Of a stretch of 64,000 nt of DNA, positions 10,773 to 21,304 are shown in pieces. A model generated the notes under the pieces. It saw only the letters and a list, made by a program, of their open reading frames with translations. It was not told the DNA's origin and ran no database searches. The stretch is taken from positions 3,471,594 through 3,535,593 of the forward strand of contig OZ025869.1 of NCBI GenBank assembly GCA_964019415.1, in the 5' to 3' direction. Position 1 is the first letter of the stretch. The number at the start of each line of letters is the position of its first letter. Position numbers and translations under genes: made by a program. The DNA is from Ianthella basta (Eukaryota; Porifera; Demospongiae; Verongiida; Ianthellidae).

Positions 10773-11100
10773 TTAATTGCCTCTTTGAACCACCACAGAC
10801 AGCCTCTGGAGTAGGTCGGTCAATGAGCTCTTCTCGCCCGTAGCCTGCCTGAGACAGCTGCTGAGGTCCCTTAGGAACTCCAAAGTAAGTGGGCTACAAG
10901 CTCCCGAAGATTCAATAGCTATTGGGGTGAAGGAGTAGGTTGAATCTAGGCAACTGTACTTGCATGGTCATCTTCAAGGCTCTCTGACAAGGCTGCCACA
11001 CTTCTCCAGCTTCCCGGCTTCATTGGCGGCACTCAGGAGGTATGGGGGGCATGCAAAGGCTGCATGGCCACAGGCTGATTTACGTCTGCTAGAAGTCTGT
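10773..11100 (-). pseudogene. 3' remnant of an RLE-type non-LTR retrotransposon
   Basis: Read on the minus strand, the frame ends at 10773 with PIAIESSG, LEFLRDLS and QRLSVVVQRGN. These align with PLAVETSG, EFFTELG and QQISVALQRGN at the end of the intact RLE element at 22.7-25.7 kb. Further upstream, NEAGK and a KYSCLDSTYSF segment match EAGA and KYAELARTHHV there. Frameshifts and stops interrupt it near 10970. This is an old fragment of a related but different family. Confidence 0.7.
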
Positions 11101-11485
11101 TCTTGCATTATAATTATTATTATTAAAGTGACAAAACAGCATAAATAGAGCAGGGGCTGCTCAGCCAAAAGAAAGGCCTATACTTGTCATTGTTAGCTAG
11201 TAGCTAAACACTAAACAAACGTGCTAGTTATCTACAAAACAGATGGGTATAACAATAATATCTCGTACCCAGACCACTTCCGGCCGCCATTTTGAAATGG
11301 GCCAAATCCATATACACCTCAGCGCCGTAATACTTAAAGAACACAGCTACAAAACTTATAGTGTTTCAGGCAAGCCTCACTGCAGTTAAAGTGACTACAT
11401 AATTATAGCTATTGCATACGTCCTATGTACTACCTTTACTTTTGTATACTATAGGCTATATACCACCTCTGCATCAGTTGAATAA

Positions 11486-12496
11486 TTACTCTTGAGTATT
11501 ATTGGCATGATCACCAATGAGGAAAAGAGTAAAGCACTTTGTTGGATTCCTCCATATTTCCATGGTCTCGCTGTAGCCTGCAGGGTCCACCACATAATGG
11601 TCATTGGGAAAGTGAAACTCCCTATCTAAAACCACTGTCAATGCACTTTGATCAAAACGATGGCAGCCAATGTAGGCGAATTCCTCAATGGTATCAATCT
11701 GCTTAACTTGCTCCTTGTACTTGTCAAAATTATAGCCAAAAGGTGAAGATCCACTTGGGGCGATGCATTCTTCATGAAGTGCACAGTCAACTAAAGGTGA
11801 CACTACTCGCTCATGTACAAAGGAACAGTTTCGGTATAATTGAACATTTCCTTCCTTTTGAAAGCGTTTTCCCACTTGCTTACGAGTTACCCCTAAATGC
11901 TTATAAGTTTCATCCATGGCAAATGCTCCATCATAAAATCCGTTGGCATTCACTCGGATTGGAAACTTTTGTATGTCTGGAAAGAGAATGTCCACAAGTG
12001 GGCGCCTCAGCCTAATACTTGCATCCATGTAGAATACAATTTCATACTCTGTTAGTATCTTCTGTATTGCCAATGGTTTCCATGCATATTTCATCAGGTC
12101 TCTCACATGAGATGGATAAGTGTCAAATGGAAATTTTCGAATTTCAACATTACGTAATCGTTGCAGCTGTTCCACTTGTTCTTTGGTCAGTCCAATGTCC
12201 ATCATGATGATCTTCATATCTGGCATTATGTTCTGCACAGATCCAATGCCATCCAGTGATTCAATCCAGTGATTTGATGATGCAGAAGTGAGAACTACTG
12301 TCTTGCAAGCCATGAAGTCATGACAAGTGCAACCTTGTACATGGGATTCATTTCCAATAGCACTAGCATTGACCTGTCCACACAGCTCAGGTAGGTGCTT
12401 AGCTTCAGCTTCCCTGCAGCAGCGCTCTTTGTTTCGGTAGGGTGTAGAATTTCCCACTTTCAGTTCTGAACATGTAACTCCAACAGTGTCAGGAAT
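11486..12496 (-). CDS. DUF1647 glycosyltransferase-like protein, copy A (main exon)
   Basis: This minus-strand exon of 336 codons plus stop begins at a splice acceptor (ttttaatcag) with IPDTVGVTC. It has DUF1647 family features: SSNHWIESLDGIGSV, the MDIGLT segment, RNVEIRKFPFDTYP, KYAWKPLAIQKIL, then FYMDASIR, which fits the acidic metal/nucleotide-binding position of a GT-A-like fold. A cysteine-rich N-terminal stem (ERCCREAEAKHLPELCGQ) precedes it. A phase-compatible first exon with a signal anchor lies at 16047-16175. By family knowledge DUF1647 proteins resemble secretory-pathway glycosyltransferases, but activity and substrate are not established. The copy is open throughout. Paralogues are at 28532-29514 and 43818-44810. 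Confidence 0.85.
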   Translation of the reverse strand: MPDTVGVTCSELKVGNSTPYRNKERCCREAEAKHLPELCGQVNASAIGNESHVQGCTCHDFMACKTVVLTSASSNHWIESLDGIGSVQNIMPDMKIIMMDIGLTKEQVEQLQRLRNVEIRKFPFDTYPSHVRDLMKYAWKPLAIQKILTEYEIVFYMDASIRLRRPLVDILFPDIQKFPIRVNANGFYDGAFAMDETYKHLGVTRKQVGKRFQKEGNVQLYRNCSFVHERVVSPLVDCALHEECIAPSGSSPFGYNFDKYKEQVKQIDTIEEFAYIGCHRFDQSALTVVLDREFHFPNDHYVVDPAGYSETMEIWRNPTKCFTLFLIGDHANNTQE

Positions 12497-12635
12497 CTGA
12501 TTAAAATGAGACAAAACAAAAACAGAGCATTGAATGAGAATTATTTTGACACAATGGCACAGTACATTAACTTACGTACCTTGTAAACATTTTGCACATT
12601 CTCAGAGTTGCCAAAATCACAATCAAGTGCATGCA

Positions 12636-12639
<4 letters not shown>

Positions 12640-12699
<60 letters not shown>
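12640..12699. repeat. (CA)n microsatellite, block A
   Basis: Pure CA dinucleotide lies next to [23 protein letters not shown] sequence (minus strand) that ends at a GTACGT donor-like site. The same arrangement occurs in blocks B (29943) and C (46319). Confidence 0.97.
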
Positions 12700-12703
<4 letters not shown>

Positions 12704-13203
12704 CACGCATGTAGCTAAATATACACATGCAAGTAGACAAGTATAGCTAGCCCATATAGATCAACACTTGGAATTGGATGCCTTTAGCAAGAAGACGTGA
12801 GTACTTATTCTTATGCATCGTTGTGTGCATCAGAAAGCTCCACTCTATCTATTGAGCTATATATATTAAGACAAATGAGAAATGTGGAATTGCTGTGTTA
12901 CACACGGTTTCAGAAAGCTGCATATTAGAAAAGTCTTAATTAACTGAATTTGGGCGTAATGCCACAGCATTTAAGGGAGGCCTAGAATAGAATAACTTAT
13001 CCGAGAGATTACATGAGATCAAGACATTGAAGACTTTTAATTAAGGCTTGTGTTAAGGAACATTTATTATCTGTCTAGCATGTAAATTAACCATGTTTTT
13101 CAATCTTAACTATGACAGTTGCTTTGACAATCACTTTTGGTAATTATAAACTTCCCCTCTTTTTCCTATTATTGTTGTTTCTCTGTTGTGTGCTTGTTTA
13201 CAG

Positions 13204-13254
13204 GACCCACTGGTAGACCAGCCATTGGCTGATGAGGCATTCCTGTTAAAATGA
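13204..13254 (+). CDS. Putative terminal exon DPLVDQPLADEAFLLK, block A
   Basis: A strong pyrimidine-rich acceptor ending in gcttgtttacag is followed by 16 open codons and a TGA. The same acceptor, the same 16 codons and the same stop are retained in block B at 32200-32250. The family is not recognised and the upstream exons are unknown. Confidence 0.35.
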   Translation, partial: DPLVDQPLADEAFLLK

Positions 13255-13500
13255 AGGCACTGAAGTGTTAAACCCTCAGCGTAATAAGTTATAAATTATT
13301 CTGAATCAAAATGTTAATTAGAATGTCTGGTTCTATAATAAGAGCTGATATTAATATAAGTTAAAAGTACGGCATGGGAAAATGATAGCAATTGTTTTTA
13401 CACTGTAGTAAACTAAAGACATGCATTAAGGCAACAGTGCTGACTCTGCAATATGGTCAATTATTACATCATGGTGCACTATGCTATTTTTAGAGGTGGT

Positions 13501-13513
13501 AACCAGTCAGTGT
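13501..13513. other. Empty target site matching the RTE insertion in block B
   Basis: Block A reads aaccagtcagtgt once, followed by gtagcaatc. In block B the same 13 bp occurs on both sides of the LINE at 32505-34582. Block A therefore preserves the pre-insertion state. Confidence 0.9.
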
Positions 13514-13689
13514 GTAGCAATCTAGCAATTACAACACCATGGCAAATATTTAGAGCAGCCAACACCTCAAGTTGGATGTAGCATCGCTGAAATCTGATAA
13601 TGCAATTGCATCCAAAACTGTAACACTTGCATCACTGGAGATCCTTGATGACTTCCAGAATGTGAGTATGAAAATCAAAGCTTTGAAAG

Positions 13690-14125
13690 TATAGGACCAA
13701 GTGGAATTTGGGGGAAGAATGAAACAGGTTCTGCAAGGCACGAAATACCTCACTCAACGGAGTGGCTACTGCCTTGAGGTCTTCCTTCCTTCAGGCCAAA
13801 CAACATACCTTCCTTCAGGCAAAAACACCACTTGGTCCAGAGCAACCAAAATGGCGTCTGGTGCACTAGTAGTTTTGAAGTGAATTCTGTAGCTTTGAAT
13901 AGAGGCTGTTCTACAAAAAATGCTCATTTTAATTCAATGTTTCACAGCAATGAGACGATCCGTAGGTCTTTTAGTTGGATTCGTTACTGTATGGAAAAGC
14001 CGAAACGAACACACACCCACATGCACACACCCAGCTACTGTAACCCTACGGTGCATGCGACGAGGGTTAGGGATTTAGGAATGTGCCCAATAAAAATGGC
14101 ATCTACTATCTTACAGCCCATTTAC
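13690..14125. repeat. Segmental duplicate shared with 34775-35215
   Basis: Both copies contain gaatttgggggaaga, two tandem ccttccttcaggc motifs and an acggtgcatgcgacgagggt segment, with small indels. No protein family is recognised in the open frame. The homology stops near 14110, where block A continues into unrelated sequence. Confidence 0.8.
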
Positions 14126-14399
14126 ACTAGTGGAACGGTTCCATAACCGGTTATGAGAACCGTTCTATGAGGCAGTTGTATGGATCGGCTCTCATCGGTT
14201 CATGAGCTCCCGTTAGCATTAGCTACAGCGACAGTGCAAATGAAGGGCAGAAAACAAACATAGTAGTCTCCAACAGACAATTTCCATTGCGTAGGCGCCG
14301 AATTTCTGAACGAAAGGTGCAGTTATCGGTAATTGCCGCCTGAGCGGCCTTTCCCATACGCATTTCGATCGAAAGAAGCACCTCTGTGTCACTCCAGAC

Positions 14400-15350
14400 A
14401 CCAGGCACCACTTTGCATATTTGCACTGCTGTATTCAGCACTGAATGCATGCATTGGAATCACTGACTTGATGTGATGCAATGGAGCAAGAAGGCCTGCC
14501 GAGGCAGGCTTTCTTGCAGGTGTACCACTGCCACCACTGACTACCACATTCACATACAATAGAACATGTGGCAGTAACGCGCTTGCAAGAAAGCCAACTA
14601 AAGGTGGGCTTTCTTGCAAGGTACCACTACCAAGAACTGCCACATTCACATATGTTAGGGCACACGGCAGTAGGGCACATTCACATTCAATGGGCCACAA
14701 TGTTGTGGGGCACACTGTCCAACACTAGCTACCAAATTCATACATGGTGGGGCACATGGCAGTAGGGCACTTGTACCACTGACTGCATGCCACATTCACA
14801 TTCACATGATTGTGCAATGATGAGCAGAGGATAATATCTGACCAAATGAGGCTTTTCGCGGTGATGCATGCAACTGTACGGTGGAAACAGCTACAGGGAA
14901 GCAGGCCAAACTGATCTTATGGTGTAGAATGAGATTATACTGTGAGGTATATTCACAGTTGTCAATGTGTATTGACATCTTCTATAGCTAGCTATAGCTA
15001 TACAGTCTGTAGCTATATACACTGGACCTATATTACTATTCTTAGACTAGTTGTGGTGTACTTGAGGGTACGCAAGCTGTTTGCAGGCATGAGTACATGA
15101 ATGGAAAACATTTTGTGTACGTGAAAGCTAATGTAGTGCATAGGCATGACAGCAGATGTAACCCTGCAACTTCCATTTTCAACTGCCCATGCAATTTCTT
15201 GGTTGTAAGCATTGTAAGGTAGCTATACTGCTCTCAGGTATATACAGCCATGGTTGCACCCATGTATATAGGGTCCTTGTAGGTCAGGTTACCTTACAAC
15301 CCATTTGTCCTGCACTTTCAGTTTTAGATGTTATCACTGGTCATAGCCAA
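14400..15350. repeat. Repeat block shared with 53900-54860
   Basis: The block starts with caccactttgcatattt and holds tandem-like units of the form cacattcacatacggtgggg and ggcaggctttcttgcag. The copy at 53.9-54.9 kb keeps the same order. Further degenerate units occur at 54890-55180. I find no coding evidence. Confidence 0.8.
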
Positions 15351-15399
15351 AACGGCCCTTGACCTAAGCAGAGTTACTTCATAACAAAATGGGAGTGAT

Positions 15400-16046
15400 A
15401 CAATCGGTTTGTATCACCCCCATTGTTGCGGCAGTATGAAAACATGGCGCAAATGACGCATACCTGGGAAAGGTTGTGGAAACTCCAGAAGGAACGCTTT
15501 AAAAAGCACAGATCGAAAGCACAACTGTCTCACTGCTCGCCGAGTCGCAAAATTTGAGATTAGGACATGGGATATTAGGTGCACGCGTTCATATATCCGT
15601 TGCGTGGGTGGCCGAATTCTCATACCCCACCCACCCAATTGTTTCACAGCACTGCCGCACGACAGTTGAACGTTATAGCTTCTACATTCTGTTTCTAGAA
15701 GGGGATGGTTGGGGCTTGATGTTCACACCATGGAAAATCCAAACAAAGCCTTCTTTGTTCTAGCACAGTCGCTGTCCGAATTCTCGTGATTTCGGCCGAA
15801 TTACATGAACTCGGCCACCTCGTTCTCGGCTGCCTCACACAAGAAGGGTAGTAGTCACGATTGTCTCCATTTGTGTCCGAGGTAGCAGCCGCCCTTCCTT
15901 TGTGACTGCCAAGTTCAAAGCCGTGGGTGCGCTTGAGTCTTAATTGAACGGGGTGACAGAATTCTCATGCCGGCCGAATACTAATTCCTCACCCTACAGG
16001 TAGCCTAAAAGATAAGTCAGACCAACACACAAGTCGCTCAACCTAC
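15400..16046. repeat. Segmental duplicate shared with 35337-35762
   Basis: Shared landmarks are cagcactgccgcacgacagt, the cggccgaatt palindrome and ctcaccctacaggta. It forms the intron side of the first DUF1647 exon in both blocks. Confidence 0.75.
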
Positions 16047-16175
16047 CTTGCCAAATGAAGTATCTCTCAACACAGTGATGTCCACGTTTACCAATGACAT
16101 TCGAAGGCACACTGAACTGAGAATGGCGAGTACAATTGTGCAAGCTACGTATACGAGAGCCCGCCGAAGCCTCAT
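16047..16175 (-). CDS. Candidate first exon of DUF1647 gene A (signal anchor)
   Basis: The minus-strand frame from the ATG at 16175 encodes 43 residues and ends at a phase-0 donor, aag|gtaggt. The peptide has a short basic start (MRLRRA) and a hydrophobic segment, LVYVACTIVLAILSSVCL, typical of a type II signal anchor. The exon 2 acceptor at 12496 is also phase 0, so the two can be joined to a 379-residue protein. The 3.5-kb intron and the assignment are inferences. The counterpart in block B (35763-36112) is interrupted by extra sequence. Confidence 0.6.
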
Positions 16176-17430
16176 CTCCAGGTACTGTTTACTGACAGTG
16201 TGTAGCTATTGCTAACTAATAACAGTGGCGAGCAACCTATAGCTATTCATATATATGGATAGATAGAAAGATTTATTACCCCGTGCGATTGCGCAAGGGG
16301 TAAAGTGATCGGTTATGTCGTTGTCGTTGTTGTCGTCGTCGACACAAATTTCGGCACATCTCAACATCAAGGCACCTGCGCTGCTTGTAAGCGCCACGTA
16401 GGAGTTGCCACTGGTAAAAACTGGCTCCAGCTCCTTCAAATCGATTGAATACCACTGGTGTTTACAGCATTTGCCGACTAAGTGGTGCTTTCTACGCATT
16501 GTGGATACGGCGTAGGCAGCTACACTACGTCTTGGCATTGTTCCACACTGTATGGTCATAGACTGTTCTGCCCAACATATATACAAAATAGGAATTCACT
16601 TACACTACAGTAGAAAGGCTATAGGTAGCTAGCTAGCTACACATATATTCTATTGTTACTTGCACTGTATTAACTATGTAGACAGTATGAACCCAGTGTC
16701 CATGTATTTCATAGTTAACATGTCACAGGGCCGTAGCACCAAGATAAAAGCCAGTCAGGCCATAGATGGCGCGACGCAAACTAGGGGGTCTGGGGCATGC
16801 CCCCCAGGAAAATGTTTGAAATTTAGATGTTCTGTGAGTACTTTTGGAGCAATTCTAGGCCCATCAACACTTCAGTGAGTATGATTAAATGTAACATAAA
16901 CTAACAGGCTTTTACAGCAGGAAAGGCAATCAAGTGCCATGTAACAGGTAATACAGTGCATTGAAATAAGAAGATAGCGTATTAAAAATTGAATCTAGTG
17001 TTTTTGGCTGTCTCTCCGACGTTAGGCAGCACAAATCTCTCCTACCCTTGACTAGAAGACACCATCAATGCAAAGGGTGTGTGAAAATGTTTCCTCCAAA
17101 AACAGGAGGAGGGTCAGTCAGTCCATGCAAAGAAGGGGGCCAGCTGGTCCATGCAACAAGGAGGGCTGGTCGATGCAAAACCCAGGTCATTAACATGCAC
17201 TGATCATGACTTTGAATATGCTTTCACCATCCCTACATCTGCCAACATTTTGCCGCACTTGTGGTCTTGCTACCATCCCCAGTTTCTCCGCCTGTGTATT
17301 ATAGTGCAAGTGTACATGTGAGTGTGCAATAACAATTAAGGGTTGCCACAGGAGACTATCCTATTGCATGCATATGCCCATTCAAGCTACGTACATGTTC
17401 CCATGTACCACCATGCTGCATGCATACATC
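16176..17430. other. No gene recognised
   Basis: The stretch contains a gatagatagaaagatttat motif also found at 63120, a hairpin with ccccgtgcg/cgcaagggg arms near 16280, and a ggggtctggggcatgcccccc segment at 16783-16803 that looks like part of an old interspersed repeat. No reading frame is convincing. Confidence 0.4.
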
Positions 17431-17601
17431 CATGTACAGCGAATTTATGCAACCTTGCAACAGTTCCCATACCTGGGTAGTTGTTACCTAGGGTGATATG
17501 TAATAGGTGAGTACAGTACCAGTCCGCATCCTAGGTAACAACTGCCCATGCATGGTGTGGGAACTGTTGCAAGTGTGCATAAAATTAATCTGCTGTACAT
17601 G
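17431..17601. repeat. MITE-like hairpin
   Basis: The left arm (from catgtacagcgaatttatgc to gttgttacctaggg, 17431-17493) is complementary to the right arm (cctaggtaacaac to ctgctgtacatg, 17531-17601). There is no coding sequence. Confidence 0.8.
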
Positions 17602-17858
17602 ACTGAAGCGCTACCGTGCTGTCTGATTTTGCACGGCGATCGTATAACACACCATTTTACGCATCAGAAAACGGCCAAAAACGTCATGCGACATCCGTAA
17701 ATGGCTGCGCCGTTAAGGTTGGTTGGAGGGCTAAGTATCTGGCTATTCCTTGTTCAAACTACGTCCTGCAACACTGTAAGACAACTCTGCTTTAAGAACG
17801 TTGTTTAACCTTAGGTCAGTACCCCCCTCCCAGTTTGGAAGTGTGTTTAAAATGCATA

Positions 17859-19578
17859 TCTTCAATTAGTCAGGCGTCGCGTGACCCCTCCTCGCGGAAG
17901 GCACGGCTGTTTCTACAATATAAAATGTGGCAACTTAGTTTTGGTTTGGAAACCTACCTCGCGGCAGCGAGATTTCCCTCGCATAGAGGTTACTGCGTAT
18001 ACAGCCCATTTCTCCTTGGTTGTAGTCCAAATCACCAGTGACACGTCACAAAACGGTGTGCTTGATAGTAAGTAAGGTGATTTGGGCTTTAGAATTGTAA
18101 TGGCTTTCGTTTGTAACAACAGGGACACAAACTGATTTACGTTCAACTGCTTGTAGCTCGCCTCTCGAAGTTTTCCTGGAATAATGACTAACATGTGGAG
18201 ATAGCCCAGCCACCGTACAACATTGTACTGGAGCGACTGTTCTGCTGCCTTTTCCCTACCACCCGCTTTTAGAGCAAATAAGCTATATTGCGCATACGCC
18301 CTGGACTGCGCAGTACAACTTCCCGGTGAGCTCTAATAATGCCACAGCAGTTCAGAATGCCTATCGAGTCGTCCCAAAGGAGCAGCAGCTTGCATTCTGA
18401 AGTGCTACGGCATTATCTGAGCTCACGGGAAATTGTACAACGATACGTACGTAAATTATACAGCAATTTCTCGCTATACGCTAATCAGTGCAACACTGCA
18501 GTGATTCACTGCAGCGTTGCCTTGTAATGCTGGATACTGCTCGTTTGGGATGATTCTATAGGCATTCTGAACTGCTGTGGCATTATTTGAGCCCAACGGG
18601 AAGTTGTACTGCGCAGACCACGGTGTATGCGGCATACAATACATTGACATAACTTATTTGCTCTTAAAGCGGATGGTAGGAAAAAGGCAGCAGAACAGTC
18701 GCACCAGTACAATGTTGTACGATGGACGGGCTATCTTTGCATGTTAGTCACTATGCCAGGAAAACTTCGAGAGACGCGCTACAAGCAGTTAACTGAAACT
18801 AGTGTATGTCAAAATCGTACGCAACATAAGGCATATACAAAGCTTTTAACCTAAAAGTCACATTGTCCACTACCAATTCCACTGTTCTATTAAGAATTTG
18901 TGGCGATTTTGCCTGCAATCGAGAGGGAATGGGCTAAAAACGCCTTAGTCCCTTCCTTCCGTCGGCTAGTCTGGTTCCGGTTCCCATTTTCCACTAAAAA
19001 CTAAGTTGCCAACTCGAAACGGCCGTGGAAGGGTCAGGTTAAGTCTAATACATTGACTTGTGCAGCACGCCACAATGGTTGTGTGCCCAATCAGATTGCA
19101 GGAAAGGTGTGAAATATTTATTGCTCGCGTGTCCGCAAATGGCAGCAGACCGGAGCTGGACCAGCGAGTGTTATACGCTGCGACGGGAGCCATCCAGCGC
19201 CTTGGTTATTCTACCATGAAGCCAGAGCAACTTCAGGTCATGTCTGGCATCGTTTCTGGGAGGGATGCTTTTGCTGTTTTGCTGACCGACTTCAAGCAAG
19301 AGCCTGTACTACGCGTGCCCGCCGACAGTGTTCGGCCTGGTGTTGCCGGTCGAAGGGACATCAATAGTCTTTGCTGTCGCTCCTTTGACGGCTATTATGA
19401 AAGATCAGGTAAGTGTCGCGAGCCGTCGCACGTACTTGCGGCCACAAGCGAGGCATAATGTTGCGCAATAATTACATTCCACAGCGCATAATTGCATTCC
19501 GCGTGGACAAGTCATTGTATTAGACTTAACCTGACCTTTGCGTGAGGAGGGGTCACGCAACGCCTGACTAATCTTCAA
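17859..19578. mobile_element. Fold-back DNA transposon with TIRs and 7-8 bp target duplication
   Basis: The outer TIR attagtcaggcgtcgcgtga (29 bp, 17865-17893) pairs with 19544-19572 with one mismatch. Direct flanks tcttcaa lie at 17859-17865 and 19572-19578. Inside, a second long inverted repeat pairs about 18209-18364 with 18558-18724. The element is therefore largely fold-back, except for a RecQ-like helicase exon near the right end. No transposase is present, so it is non-autonomous. The superfamily cannot be assigned from the target duplication alone. Confidence 0.82.
19075..19408 (+). pseudogene. RecQ-like helicase first exon, frameshifted at Walker A
   Basis: The frame contains LGYSTMKPEQLQVMSGI, the RecQ motif 0 region with its conserved Gln, then GRDAFAVLLT leading into motif I. 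Around 19294-19299 the frame shifts by one: the first part reads TDFK where a GxGKS loop is expected, and the other frame continues with KSLYYACPPTVF and APLTAIMKDQ (motif Ia). The exon ends at a good donor, CAG|GTAAGT. No downstream helicase exon is visible. It lies inside the TIR-bounded fold-back element, so it was probably captured or is the remnant of a helicase-encoding transposon. Confidence 0.75.
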
Positions 19579-20440
19579 TATTCAGAATTTTGTTCCAGCA
19601 GCAAAAACCGATCCGGCCATGGCCGGACCGGCCAGACTGGGTGCTGTGTGTCATACCTGTGAGGTAGTGGACATAGCTGAGAGTGACAGTGATCTCAATC
19701 CTTTTGCTGATATTGATGAACAGTAGCTTGATCACTTGAACAATTACCTTGCGACTATGCATGTGTGTATGGATGTGTTCCCGCATTATTTAAGCATGCA
19801 TTAATATTTCAGTGACTCACCTTGGGCTGATTCGCATTATTTTAACAGCACATTTATTTCCCAAATTACGATACATTATATACACTTAATGCTTTCATTC
19901 CTATCTTCTTGTTCATACTTTTGTTTCTATAGTGCTAGATAGCATGCATGGGGTATAATATTATATGTACTCTATAGTACTCTAGTTGCAACATGCAGCT
20001 GTATTAGATCAGTTCGAGCTTCTTGTGCAAGAATGTGTCAAAGATCCGATTGCTGAAAGACAATGATTAAGGTTAATAGTTGAATACCTGCCCTTTGGGT
20101 GGGTTTCCAACATACTGTAATTATGGTTGAAAATTGAATTGTGCGCATGGAAATTTCGTGGTTGCCTCCATCCACAAAAATTATGCCCCCAAAAATTTAT
20201 GTACAAAAAATAAAGTAGTAACTAATACAGTACGTCTAGTATATAGTCACATGAGCACCAATCAGATGCATGGTTGCACTTGGTGTCAGGTGGTGGTAAA
20301 ATTCAAGACTTACTAGCCGGTTCGCATGGTACGGTGCCCACCCGTATAGTGAAGCCAATCGTGAGCCGCTGCTCACTGCGTCCTCCACAATGGATGTTTC
20401 ATAGAATCCAGCTCTAGTACATCAACTGGATTTTTCACAG
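19579..20440. other. No gene recognised
   Basis: The stretch is AT-rich with TAGCTA tracts. Only short frames were seen. Confidence 0.4.
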
Positions 20441-20582
20441 GAGGAAGCCACACACAATCTGGTGAAAGAGGACCACTCATCCGGGACTTTTGTTGTTGGT
20501 GAGAAGTTTTCGTCGTACTGCGACCTCAAGAAGAAATTGTCAGAATTCGAGGAGTCCAAATCAGTGCAGCTAATCTATCCAG
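20441..20582 (+). CDS. Orphan exon, FAR1/ZSWIM-like N-terminal segment
   Basis: A pyrimidine-rich acceptor (tttttcacag) is followed by 142 nt open in frame and then a gttcgt donor. The peptide includes FVVGEKFSSYCDLKKKL and ESKSVQLIYP, which resembles the N-terminal segment of FAR1-type/ZSWIM proteins. No flanking exons were found. It may be a remnant of a MULE-like transposon protein or a host exon. Confidence 0.4.
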
Positions 20583-20659
20583 GTTCGTCCACAATAACAT
20601 AGCCACCCAACCACCCAAGGCGAAGATCTGATTCTGCAGGGAGTGTTGTGCCACACCCC

Positions 20660-21020
20660 AGGGGCAGCACTAGCACTGGCTTCAGTATTCTTAACTGCCA
20701 TAACTATATATTCACTGCTAGAATAAGCTTACAGCTCATTGTGTATATACCTGCCAGTACAGCTTTCAGTGGTGTGTTGCAATACACACACAGCACAGTG
20801 CAGGTGTGTGTGCACCTTACAGTCTAGACAAACCCACTGGAATACCACTATTGCCATTACTTGTATATACACCAGATACCTCTGTTGCTGATGCTGCCAT
20901 CACATACCACCAATGTAGCTACACTGCTACCAACCCAGCACCATAAATGTGCCTGCCATCACACATGCATACAATTTCAAGTAGACAAGTATAGCTAGCC
21001 CATATAGATCAACACTTGGA
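20660..21020. repeat. Segmental duplicate shared with 31480-31760 and 49920-50200
   Basis: Shared landmarks are gccagtacagctttcagtgg, ggtgtgttgcaatacacaca, ctctgttgctgatgctgcca and, in two of the copies, agtatagctagcccatatag. It lies just upstream of the fucosyltransferase remnant. Confidence 0.85.
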
Positions 21021-21304
21021 ATCAAAGAAGTCCATGCGTGGGATACAGTCATTGCATTTCACTGACAGGAGGAGTTAACTGTAACTATTGCTAACTTATG
21101 TGCCCTCGTGCAAGTTGCATGGTGTTGCATCACTGAAGCGCAACATTCAGTGATGAAAGGAAGCAAATTTCAGTAGTAGAAAATCCCAAAAACATAATAG
21201 TTAAATGAACACATCCCCAACCAAAGGATGTATTCTTATGTACTTTTTATGCTATCCTACTTGTATACAGACATGACATCTGTCTGCAGAGTAAAGGAAG
21301 CCTT

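Noticed and set aside
16276..16303. tRNA-like or SINE promoter near the ccccgtgcg hairpin
   Set aside because: No A-box/B-box pair or cloverleaf could be drawn.
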